NCBI RefSeq assembly: GCF_041261445.1
Contig: NZ_JBGCCU010000018.1
Coordinates: forward strand, 1-64,000
Direction of reading: 5' to 3'
Length of the DNA stretch: 64,000 nucleotides
From: Catenulispora sp. EB89
GTDB taxonomy: Bacteria; Actinomycetota; Actinomycetes; Streptomycetales; Catenulisporaceae
The translations under genes were made by a program, and so were the position numbers. Below, in pieces: positions 45,601-53,152 of the stretch. Every line of letters starts with the position of its first letter. The stretch's first letter is position 1. The notes beneath the pieces were generated by a model. The model saw only the letters and a program-made list of their open reading frames with translations, ran no database searches and was not told where the DNA came from.

Positions 45601-48600
45601 TTGCGCAGCAGATGGTCCACGGCGAGCCCGGCGATCCCGAGCACCGGCTGCGCGACGCGGGTGTCGCGGACGCGCAGGTCCTGCTCGGCGGCGGTGGCGT
45701 CGTCGAAGGCGCGCGGCGGGTTCAGGACGTCGGCCCACTCGCGGCCGAGCCGCAGGTAGTGCTGGAGCTCGGGGAAGGCGACGAACAACTCGGCGAGCAT
45801 CCCGGGGCGCTGGCTGCCCTGCCCGGGGAAGAGGAACGCCGTGCCCCCGGATTCCGGCACGCCGGGTCCGAAGAACACCTCGTCGGGCGGCTGGTGCAGC
45901 CCTGCGGCCGGATCGTGCTCACCGGCCAGCGCGCGCTCGGCGAGGGACGCGAAGTCGTCGAGATCCGAGGCGACCAGGGCGATCCAGGCGCGATCGGTCC
46001 GTGCGTCGGATGCCCGGGCCGCGGCCAGCGCCAGGTCGCGGAGCCGCCACGGGGTCTTGCCGGAGTCGGCGGTCGTCCGGTCCAGCAGTGTCCTGATGGC
46101 GCGGTGCGCGGCGGCGCGATCGGGACCACGGAAGACGAAGAGCTCCGCAGGCCATTCCGCCCGGCTGTGGCGGGGATCCACGGCGTGTTCGTGTCCTGAG
46201 AGCACGACGTGGAAGTTGGTGCCGCCGAACCCGAAAGCGCTGACGCCCGCGAGGCGTTCGCCCGGCGCCACCGCCCAGGGCGTCGCGGCGGCGCGGAAGG
46301 CGAACGGGCTCTCGGCGGCGCTCCACGCGGGGTTCGGGCTGGTGAGGTTCACCGTCGGCGGCCGCACGCCGGTGTGCACCGCGAGCGCCGTCTTGACGAG
46401 TCCGGCCAGGCCCGCGGCGCACTTGGTGTGGCCGATCTGGGACTTGACCGAGCCCAGCGCGCAGCCTCCGGGCTCGGCGCCCTCCTCGGCGAACAGCTTC
46501 GTCAGGGTACTGAGTTCGGTGCGGTCGCCGACCACGGTCCCGGTGCCGTGCGCCTCGACGAGGCCGACCCGGGCCGGGGACACGCTCGCCGACCGGTAGG
46601 CACGGTCCAGCGCCCGCCGCTGGCCTTCCGGCCGGGGCGCCGTCAGCCCCAGCGCGCGTCCGTCGCTGGCGCTGCCGACGCCTTTGACCACGGCGTAGAC
46701 GCGGTCGCCGTCGCGTTCGGCGTCCGCGAGCCGCTTCAGCACGACGCAGGCCGCACCCTCGCCGAGCGCGATGCCGTCGGCGGAGGCGTCGAAGGCGCGG
46801 GTGCGGCCGGTCGGCGACAGCGCGTGGACCGAGGAGAACAGCAGGAAGTCGTTGATCCCGTTGTGCATGTCGACGCCGCCGCACAGCACCAGGTCGCTGG
46901 TGCCGAGGGTGAGCTCCTTGCACGCGACGTCGACCGCCGCGAGCGAGGACGCGCACGCCGCGTCCACGGTGTAGTTGGCGCCCCCCAGGTCCAGGCGGTT
47001 GGCGATGCGGCCGGCGATGACGTTCGAGAGGACGCCGGTGAACGAGTCCTCGGTGAGCCGGGGGAGTTGGGCGTCGAGCTCGGCGGGCAGCGGGCCGAGG
47101 TAGGCGGGCAGCGTGGTGCGCAGGACGCCCGCGTTGGACAGATCGCTGCCAGCTTCCGCGCCGAAGACCACCGAGGTGCGGTCGTGGTCCACGCCGGGCC
47201 GGCCGTATCCGGCGTCGACGAGCGCCCGCCGGGCCACTTCCAACGCCAGCAGCTGCGCCGGCTCGATGCTGTTCAGCGCGTTCGGCGGGATCCCGTAGCG
47301 CAGCGGGTCGAAGGGGATCGGCGGGAGGAAGCCGCCCCACTTGGAGGGTGTGCCTCGGCCGGCCGCAGAGCCGACGGCGTCCGGGTCGAAGAAGAGCTCT
47401 GAGTCCCAGCGCTCCGCCGGGACCTCGGTGACGCGGTCCGCGCCGTCGAGGATCGTGGCCCAGAACGCCGCGAGGTCCGGGGAGCCGGGGAAGACGCAGG
47501 CCATGCCGACGATGGCGATGTCCAGCGGCGCCGGGGGTTCTTGGGCGGAGTCCTCGGATTCGGGGCGTATTCCGAGCACGCGGGCCGCCTCGGACGCGTT
47601 CGCGGCGTAGAACGCGCTCGCGCCTTCCGTTACCTCGGCGTGCAGGTCGGCGACCGTGGTGACGGAGTCGCGGAGCACCGCTACCTGGCCCGCCATGAAC
47701 AGGCCTTCGCGAAGCTGGCGGTCCTCGTCGACCGGAAGCAACTCGGAGCCCTCACGGATCAGTGCTTTGCTGGCGATGCGCAGGCGGCCGACGTTGAGCT
47801 GTTCGAGCTGTTCCCACGCCTCACGCTCGGGGACGTCGCGGGCTCGCAGCTCCTGCCGCAGGGTCTGGAACTCGGTGGTGAACGGGCTGACGATGCCGCG
47901 CGTGGTGTGCCCGGGCGCGGATTCCAGCAGGGCGGTCGCGTCGGCGGCGAGGGCCTGACGTTGGAACAGCGGCTGGATCGCGCCGCGTTCCACGGCTTCT
48001 TCAGTGAACAGGTAGGCGGTGCCCATCAGCACGCCGATCTGCACTCCGGCGCCGACCACCGAGCGGGCCATCGCGGCGACCATCGCGGCCGAGCGGGCGT
48101 CGTGGATGCCGCCGGCGAACAGGATTTGGAGGTCGTCGGCCGGTCCGTCTGCCGCCGCTCCGGTTGCCGGCTTGGCCTTCTCGCGCTCGGCGAGCCAGTC
48201 CTCGATGACGCCGAGCTGCGCCTCCCAGAGCGGGAAACTCGCGCGCGGGCCGGTGTGGCCGCCGCATTCCGAGCCCTCGAAGATGAATCTGCGGGTTCCG
48301 GCCGTGATGAACTGGCGGAGCAGGCCGGGGGAGGGGGCGTGCAGGAACGTCGCGATGCCGACGTCTTCGAGGGCGCGGGCCTGGGTGGGGCGTCCGCCCG
48401 CGACGATCGCGTACGCCGGTCGCAGCTCCCTGACGATCTCCAGCTGCGCGGCCCGGACTTCGGCAGGAGCGAATCCGAGGATTCCGACGCCCCAGGGACG
48501 TTCGCCGAGCGCGGCTGCGGTCTGCTCCATCATCGCGCGGGTCTGTTCGCGGTTCGCGAGCGCCAGGGCGAGGAACGGCAGTGCTCCGTCGTCGGCGACG

Positions 48601-49565
48601 GCTGCGGCGAACGACGCCTGGTCGCTGACGCGCGTCATCGGACCCTGAGCCACCGGTATACGGAGGCTGAGAGCGGCGGCGAGATGCCCTTGCGGGGCAA
48701 GGGATTCGGCGCCGTTCTCGTCGCGGATCGCTTCGATGATCGCCGAGCGCACTGCCCGTACCGCGCCGGCGGTGTCGGTGTGGCGCTTCAGGAAGCGGTC
48801 GGCCAGGAACCCGTCCTGGCCGATGGGGACGGATGCGGGCGCGCGGAGTACCCGGTGGCCGTCGATGACGACCGTCTCGGAGCCGTCCATGGCACGAAGC
48901 GCGGTGCGGATCTCCTCGGGCAGTTCGGCTTCCGGAAGCAGCGCCAGCTGGGTGTCGAGGACGACGCCGGCCGCGCCGCCGATGACGGCCGCGGCGGCGG
49001 TGTGCTCACCGATGCCGCCGGCGGCCCAGACCGGGAGGTCGAGGCCCGGCTCGGCGAGGAGGCGCTGGAGCAGGACGAAGGTGCTCAGCTCGCCGACGGG
49101 TCCGCCTGCCTCGGATCCCCTGGCGATCAGGCCGTGGGCGCCAGCGGTCGCGGCGGCGTGCGCCTCGGCGACGTCGGTGACCTCGACCAGGACGCGGCAG
49201 CCGGTCGCAGCCAGCTCGTCCACGCTCCACGGTGCTTCCTGGCCGAGTACGACCAGGTTGATCCGCCCCGCACCGACCCTTCCCGCACCGACCCGTCCCG
49301 CACCGATCTGCCTCGCGCCGGTCCCGATGAGCTCGGCCGCTTCGGCGAGCTCCAGCGCGCAGCCGCGCCCGCACCGGACGCCGAAGCCGTCGGGGAGCCA
49401 TTCCGCAGCCAGGGCCAGCGCCTCGCGCGCCGCCCTCCCGCCGGTGCCGAGGTCCACGACCCCGGTGCCACCGCCCCGGCCGACCGCCGCGGCCAGGCGT
49501 GCGTTCGGGATTCCGCAGGGTCCGATCCCGACGACCAGGTCTCGTCGATCCCGTGCAACGGGCAT
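42678..49565 (-). CDS. Pfa-like megasynthase: NMO/ER x2-KS-AT-ACP-KR
   Basis: 2295 residues. Residues about 5-300 and 310-620 are two tandem nitronate-monooxygenase/PfaD-like TIM barrels. The second keeps GPMTRVSD, EGSECGGHTGP and FAGGIHDARSA; the first keeps AAGGIGEHTAAAAVIGGAAGV but looks partly degenerate. Then come KS (about 680-1120, C871 in DAACASS, EAHGTGT, IGHTKCAAG), AT (about 1250-1560, S1334 in GHSYGE, FHS), a single ACP (S1744 in AELSIDSIKRTEI, the Pfa-type DSIKR motif) and KR (about 2010-2280, VGGARGI, Y2210 in GDYASAND). PfaA proteins usually have several tandem ACPs and a separate PfaD; here there is one ACP and the ER is fused in front. GGACGGAG precedes the ATG at 49565. Confidence 0.92.
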   Translation of the reverse strand: MPVARDRRDLVVGIGPCGIPNARLAAAVGRGGGTGVVDLGTGGRAAREALALAAEWLPDGFGVRCGRGCALELAEAAELIGTGARQIGAGRVGAGRVGAGRINLVVLGQEAPWSVDELAATGCRVLVEVTDVAEAHAAATAGAHGLIARGSEAGGPVGELSTFVLLQRLLAEPGLDLPVWAAGGIGEHTAAAAVIGGAAGVVLDTQLALLPEAELPEEIRTALRAMDGSETVVIDGHRVLRAPASVPIGQDGFLADRFLKRHTDTAGAVRAVRSAIIEAIRDENGAESLAPQGHLAAALSLRIPVAQGPMTRVSDQASFAAAVADDGALPFLALALANREQTRAMMEQTAAALGERPWGVGILGFAPAEVRAAQLEIVRELRPAYAIVAGGRPTQARALEDVGIATFLHAPSPGLLRQFITAGTRRFIFEGSECGGHTGPRASFPLWEAQLGVIEDWLAEREKAKPATGAAADGPADDLQILFAGGIHDARSAAMVAAMARSVVGAGVQIGVLMGTAYLFTEEAVERGAIQPLFQRQALAADATALLESAPGHTTRGIVSPFTTEFQTLRQELRARDVPEREAWEQLEQLNVGRLRIASKALIREGSELLPVDEDRQLREGLFMAGQVAVLRDSVTTVADLHAEVTEGASAFYAANASEAARVLGIRPESEDSAQEPPAPLDIAIVGMACVFPGSPDLAAFWATILDGADRVTEVPAERWDSELFFDPDAVGSAAGRGTPSKWGGFLPPIPFDPLRYGIPPNALNSIEPAQLLALEVARRALVDAGYGRPGVDHDRTSVVFGAEAGSDLSNAGVLRTTLPAYLGPLPAELDAQLPRLTEDSFTGVLSNVIAGRIANRLDLGGANYTVDAACASSLAAVDVACKELTLGTSDLVLCGGVDMHNGINDFLLFSSVHALSPTGRTRAFDASADGIALGEGAACVVLKRLADAERDGDRVYAVVKGVGSASDGRALGLTAPRPEGQRRALDRAYRSASVSPARVGLVEAHGTGTVVGDRTELSTLTKLFAEEGAEPGGCALGSVKSQIGHTKCAAGLAGLVKTALAVHTGVRPPTVNLTSPNPAWSAAESPFAFRAAATPWAVAPGERLAGVSAFGFGGTNFHVVLSGHEHAVDPRHSRAEWPAELFVFRGPDRAAAHRAIRTLLDRTTADSGKTPWRLRDLALAAARASDARTDRAWIALVASDLDDFASLAERALAGEHDPAAGLHQPPDEVFFGPGVPESGGTAFLFPGQGSQRPGMLAELFVAFPELQHYLRLGREWADVLNPPRAFDDATAAEQDLRVRDTRVAQPVLGIAGLAVDHLLRKLGIRPDAVAGHSYGELVALASAGALDPAALLDASRGRAEVILEAAGDDPGSMAAVAAGSRDIVAVLQQHGLADRVIPANQNSPKQVVISGPTEAVDEAVSRLRSAGFGAKRIAVACAFHSPVVAAAGEAFARLLKDVPVRAPETPVYANRTAAPYGPGADDVRAELTAQIGSPVRFADEIEAMYAAGVRVFVEAGPGRVLTRLVDAILEDRPHLAVACEDKPGAGLRGLLTAVARLAASGVALRTGWLFEGRDARDASTATAAARPGWTVDGHLVRTADGSCVPGGLTPARRISLEGSILTPDSVTPAGPASQDALLAEFLRTNREMIAAQRDVMLAYLGGAPGAGRVVWQDPERPAAPLAVPAIAAAPVAAAPEPPKPDRAEDPAADLLGTILGIISARTGYPTDMIEPDLDLEAELSIDSIKRTEIAGELAERLGLAAAELEDEQLEELAKARTAHAIADWLRAHLDGDSEPDVSSGAPASSGTGMAMAAAAPKRFVMREEEHGFAGPIDTGVLAGARFAIVGAVGTGAVEQALASRLAEHGATVGDRVRADGIVHLGALGAGDSEEARLLPHGFAEIKEALAGSPRWFVAVAPAQDRVAGAGLRGLWRTIDREYPQTTARLVEVDRDASAEDLAAQIVEEIVGADREPVVLRSEGLRRRITPVETPLGALAASGAGPAGDGAAEVQALGLDRDSVVVLVGGARGITAHVAEAVAAACRCRVELVGRTPLPDCAEPAATASAADGVALRAALIAGGLSAPAQIEREVGRILAGREVSATVSRISALGSTVRYHSLDVQNSEALHRLLKGIHAEHGRIDAVFYAAGVIEDKLIAEKDPASFARVFATKADGARVLLAGLDDLPERPRYTVLFGSIAAVFGNRGQGDYASANDALEALGADWSARTGAHCLTVHWGPWAPSAEHGGMVTPELAQSYGKRGIALIDPEEGVLALLRELAWGDGPAAVVYTASQW

Positions 49566-49822
49566 CGCGGCTCCGTCCTGCGCGCGGCGCGGCCGTAAGG
49601 CCACTGATTTATGGTTACCAACGGGTAGGGAGTTTGGCACATCGAACGTGATGTCGGAAGATAGTCCGCTGTTAAGCTGTATCAACGAAATTGCACACAG
49701 AGGGTGTCTTCTGACCCTGAGACAAAACTTGCGGCTCGAACGCCCTGATCGGCGCTTCGAACCCTGATTTCGGCCCTTTGGCCGCTCTGGCGCCGGGATG
49801 CGAGCTGTGATACTCAATTCGC
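49566..49822. promoter_or_regulatory. Divergent promoter region of the Pfa-like operon
   Basis: 257 bases between the megasynthase and a divergent methyltransferase gene. The stretch 49605-49745 is clearly richer in A/T than its surroundings, consistent with promoters. A GGTTACCAACGGGTAGGG segment near 49612-49630 may be an operator, but I could not define -35/-10 boxes with confidence. No coding sequence is seen. Confidence 0.5.
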
Positions 49823-51013
49823 GTGGGTCCGACCGATGAGCCCGAGCCGACACACCAGCCCGCCGCCGCCCCGGAGCCTGCCGGAGCACCGGCCGCGACC
49901 GCGACGGCACCTCGCCGCGCCGAGGCGATCGCCTTACGCCGCCCCATCTACGAGGCCGACCTCAAGGACGGCCTCGAGCGGTTCTTCGAACCGCGCCGCA
50001 CCGTCTGCCCGTGGTGCGCCTCGGACCGGCTCCGCGAGCGCCTGCACACCACCGACCTGCTCCAGCACAAGCCCGGCGACTTCCGCCTGGACCGCTGCCT
50101 GGACTGCGGGCACATCTTCCAGAATCCGCGCCTGAGCTCAGAAGGACTTGAGTTCTACTACCGCGATTTCTACGACGGACTCGGCGAGAAGAGCAGCGGC
50201 GGCATCTTCGCGGGCCGCGGCGCGACATACCGCCGCCGCGCGCAGGCGTTGCTGCCGCACGTCTCCGGAGTCCTCGGAGTCCCCGGAGTCCCCGGCGTCT
50301 CCGGCTCCGCCGGCGCACCGGGCACCTGGCTGGACGTCGGCACCGGCCACGGCCACTTCTGCGAGGCGGCACGCGAAGTCTTCCCGGACACCGCCTTCGA
50401 CGGCCTCGACTTCACCGACGGCGCCGAACTCGCCGAGCGCGCCGGCCGCGTCCGTTACGGCTACCGCGGCAGCTTCGTCGACGTCGCGTCGTCGGTCGCG
50501 GAGACCTACGACGTGGTGAGCATGTTCCACTACCTGGAGCACAGCGTGGAGCCGGCCCTGGAACTGGAGGCGGCGCACAAGGCGCTGCGCCCCGGTGGAC
50601 TCCTGCTGATCGAGGTCCCCGACGCGGCCAGCCGCTACTCCCGCCTCCTCGGCCGCCGCTGGCTCCCCTGGCTGCAACCGCAACACCTGCACTTCACCCC
50701 GGTCCAGAACCTCCGCACCCGCCTCACCGCGCTCGGCTTCACCGTGCTCGCCGAACAACACGCCGAACCCCACGACCGCGTCGACCTCCTCGCCGCCACC
50801 TGGTTCGTCCTGGACGCCCTCGCCCCCCGCGACGAGGCCCCGTGGCTCCCGCAGCGCCCGGGGCGCGTGAAGCGGACGGCGCGCGTGGTGATCGTGACGC
50901 TTGGCGTTCCGGCCTTGGTCGCGGCGACGATTCTCGACCGGATCATTCCCAAGGCCCTGATACGCCGCCTGCGGCTTTCCAACGCGTACCGGGTGGTTGC
51001 GCGGCGCGAGTAA
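49823..51013 (+). CDS. Zinc-finger class-I methyltransferase with C-terminal hydrophobic helix
   Basis: 396 residues. A disordered Pro/Ala N-terminus is followed by a Cys4 finger (CPWCASDRL and CLDCGHIFQNPRL), then a Methyltransf_23-type domain with TWLDVGTGHGHFCEAA, FDGLDFTDGAELAERAG, VVSMFHYLEHS and ALRPGGLLLIEVPDAASRYSR. A hydrophobic helix near the C-terminus (VVIVTLGVPALVAATIL) may anchor it to the membrane. This layout is common in methyltransferases of sugar, lipid and surface-polymer pathways. It is divergent from the megasynthase gene, so methylation of that product is possible. The GTG at 49823 has no strong ribosome site; a short insertion of GVPGV repeats lies before motif I. Confidence 0.8.
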   Translation: MGPTDEPEPTHQPAAAPEPAGAPAATATAPRRAEAIALRRPIYEADLKDGLERFFEPRRTVCPWCASDRLRERLHTTDLLQHKPGDFRLDRCLDCGHIFQNPRLSSEGLEFYYRDFYDGLGEKSSGGIFAGRGATYRRRAQALLPHVSGVLGVPGVPGVSGSAGAPGTWLDVGTGHGHFCEAAREVFPDTAFDGLDFTDGAELAERAGRVRYGYRGSFVDVASSVAETYDVVSMFHYLEHSVEPALELEAAHKALRPGGLLLIEVPDAASRYSRLLGRRWLPWLQPQHLHFTPVQNLRTRLTALGFTVLAEQHAEPHDRVDLLAATWFVLDALAPRDEAPWLPQRPGRVKRTARVVIVTLGVPALVAATILDRIIPKALIRRLRLSNAYRVVARRE

Positions 51014-51047
51014 CATCGGTGGCTTCCGGCCGATGGACGGGGGTTCG

Positions 51048-52277
51048 ATGAAAACATCGGGGCTGACGGAAGCGTGCATCGAGGACGCGGGCGGTATCTT
51101 GGTAGCGCCTTCCGAGCTGCAAGATAACGACGTGGTCAGGGACTTCTTCGGGTCCGTCATCACGCCGGAGGACCTTGTTGCGGGCTCGCTCGACCTCGCC
51201 GAGAAGACCGTTTACCTTTGTGGCGACATAGCCGAGATCGACAGCTATCGGGTGCGTAAGGTTTCCCGGGTATTCGTCGTCCGCGAGCTGTCACACGGGT
51301 ACCGCGAGGACGTCGACAATCCGTGGAGCGTCGTCGATATCGGCCGGGTCCCCATCCGCATGGGCGGCGTCGGCGTGTACTACCGCCGATTCTTCGACCT
51401 TGGCGACGACCACTTCGGGCGGATCAGTGCGGAGCACGAGTTCCAGTCCCTGACGGAGTCCAGCAAGCCGGGGACGGCCCACCGCAGCGGGATCTATCTG
51501 ACGCCGGTAACACAGAACACTGATGAACTCCACTTCCGCCTGCTGCGCTGTTCCACGAACTTCTCGGGGCCGACGGAGAACTTCCGCCCGACCGACACGC
51601 GCATCGTCGAGGATCTGAACCGCGAGGCCGCCGCTGTTTTCCGGGACCCGGCAGCGCTGAATCACGTCCTCGCGCAGATCTACCACAACACGCTCGCCAC
51701 AGCTGAGCGCAAGCAGGCCAAGGCCAAGATTTCGGCTCACGCGGACAAGACCAAGGACATGCCTGTCAACGGCATCATGGCGTTCTGCACCTTTTACGAT
51801 CAGCTCGACAAGCTACAGCCCCTCGCCGAAGACAGCTTCGACTACGGCGTGAAGGGCGTCAGTGGGCTGACCAAACTCCACTTCCGCCTCAAGGAGTCGA
51901 CCGAACGACCCGAGGAGTCCGGGCTCCCTTCGCAGTTCACTGTGACGCTCTATCCCGGCTCCGCGTTCTTCATGCCGCTGTCCACCAACCGCCTCTATAC
52001 GCACGAGATCCGGCCGTCGATGTTGGACGCCGGACTGCTCCCGACCCGCCTGGGATACGTCGTGCGCTGTTCGAACGCCGAAGCCGTTCATAAGGACGGC
52101 CGCACGTTCCTCAAACTGGCCGGGGACCTGGTGGAACTGGAGGCGCCCACGCCGGACGGCATGGACGAGCTGCGCAGGCTGTACGCGGAGGAGAACAGGA
52201 CCTCGTCCTTCATCGATTACGGCAACGACATTCTCTTCAGCATGAACGCGGGAGACTACGATGCCCCGCGGGTCTGA
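51048..52277 (+). CDS. Degenerate AlkB-like oxygenase homologue, partner of next gene
   Basis: 409 residues of unrecognised family. About 180 unique residues come first. The C-terminal half then aligns by eye with the AlkB-like protein encoded next: KLHFRLKES versus KLTFEPKES, YPGSAFFMPLSTNRLYTHEI versus THNSIVAFSVDANRRLKHKI, and LGYVVRCS..DGRTFL versus LGVTFRTS..DGQAYL. The distal His (THEI) and 2OG-binding Arg are kept, but the HxD pair is missing (YDQLDKL in its place). It may be an inactive subunit or use different metal ligands. The ATG at 51048 is preferred over ATG 51033; GGACGGGGG lies upstream. It overlaps the next gene by 17 bases. Confidence 0.6.
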   Translation: MKTSGLTEACIEDAGGILVAPSELQDNDVVRDFFGSVITPEDLVAGSLDLAEKTVYLCGDIAEIDSYRVRKVSRVFVVRELSHGYREDVDNPWSVVDIGRVPIRMGGVGVYYRRFFDLGDDHFGRISAEHEFQSLTESSKPGTAHRSGIYLTPVTQNTDELHFRLLRCSTNFSGPTENFRPTDTRIVEDLNREAAAVFRDPAALNHVLAQIYHNTLATAERKQAKAKISAHADKTKDMPVNGIMAFCTFYDQLDKLQPLAEDSFDYGVKGVSGLTKLHFRLKESTERPEESGLPSQFTVTLYPGSAFFMPLSTNRLYTHEIRPSMLDAGLLPTRLGYVVRCSNAEAVHKDGRTFLKLAGDLVELEAPTPDGMDELRRLYAEENRTSSFIDYGNDILFSMNAGDYDAPRV

Positions 52278-53031
52278 GATCTCGGATGAGATCCTGTCGT
52301 ACTCCTTGCCGACCGAGGCGAATCTCTTCGCGGAGCTGTCCGCCTCGGTGAGTTGGGAAGACGTCGGAAAAGGCCGGCGAGGCGCCGTCCTCACCAGGGT
52401 CGACGAGGCGGGCGGCGTACCGCTCGTACGCACCACCACGCGATACCGCAGCCCGGCGCAACGTTTCCGGCCGCTGCACGAGCGGCTGGCGCAGCAGATT
52501 CAAGAGCGCGCGGCAATTCCGGTCGGCTTCAACAACGCCCTCATCGAGACCTATACGAACGCTTACACGACCATGGGCGGCCACTCCGACCAGGCCCTCG
52601 ATCTGGCCGCCGAGTCGTTCATCGCCGTGTTCTCGTGCTACCGGAATCCCGAAGCGGGCCCGCCGAGGAAGCTGACCTTCGAACCAAAGGAATCCGGCGG
52701 CGAGAAGTTCGAGATCCCGCTCACCCACAACAGCATCGTCGCCTTCTCGGTCGACGCGAATCGGCGGCTCAAGCACAAGATCACCTTGGACGCGTCCGCC
52801 CAGGCGGCGGACAACCAGTGGCTGGGCGTGACCTTCCGAACATCAAAGACCCTCGTCCGGTTCCGCGACGGACAGGCTTATCTCACACCCGAAGCGCGCC
52901 TCACGTCGGCCGACGACGAGCAGCAGCGCGAGTTCTACCGACTACGCCGCCGCGAGAACAACGAGACGGACTTCGTCTACCCTCCGCTGCTGTACACCGT
53001 CAGCGACAGCGATCTGATGCCGCCGGTCTGA
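52261..53031 (+). CDS. AlkB-like 2-oxoglutarate/Fe(II) oxygenase
   Basis: 256 residues with the AlkB-type jelly-roll order. NNALIETYTNAYTTMGGHSDQ supplies the HxD iron ligands, FIAVFSCYRNP and RKLTFEPK are strands, LTHNSIVAFS precedes RRLKHKI with the distal His, and WLGVTFRTSK corresponds to the RxxLTFR-type 2OG-binding strand. AlkB enzymes demethylate alkylated nucleic acids; related bacterial proteins hydroxylate other substrates. The unusual N-terminus (LPTEANLFAEL, QRFRPLHERL) is compatible with a nucleotide-recognition lid. It overlaps its degenerate homologue by 17 bases, so the two are translated together and may form a heterodimer (inference). Confidence 0.7.
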   Translation: MPRGSEISDEILSYSLPTEANLFAELSASVSWEDVGKGRRGAVLTRVDEAGGVPLVRTTTRYRSPAQRFRPLHERLAQQIQERAAIPVGFNNALIETYTNAYTTMGGHSDQALDLAAESFIAVFSCYRNPEAGPPRKLTFEPKESGGEKFEIPLTHNSIVAFSVDANRRLKHKITLDASAQAADNQWLGVTFRTSKTLVRFRDGQAYLTPEARLTSADDEQQREFYRLRRRENNETDFVYPPLLYTVSDSDLMPPV

Positions 53032-53152
53032 CCGGGGAGCCACTAGCGCGATGCGAACGCATGTGCGAAGCCTCAATAATTCCCCCAGACCCGGGTAGGC
53101 CCCCTTCATCTCGAACATCTCGAAGTTCGACCGAAGCCGGCTGAAGGACGAC

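Noticed and set aside
38158-49565. Enediyne PKS cassette
   Set aside because: Domain order is split, an ER-like region is present and none of the accompanying enediyne core genes is seen; Pfa-like is the better match.
47541-49598. 685-residue plus-strand frame opposite the megasynthase N-terminus
   Set aside because: Antisense shadow of the PfaD-like barrels.
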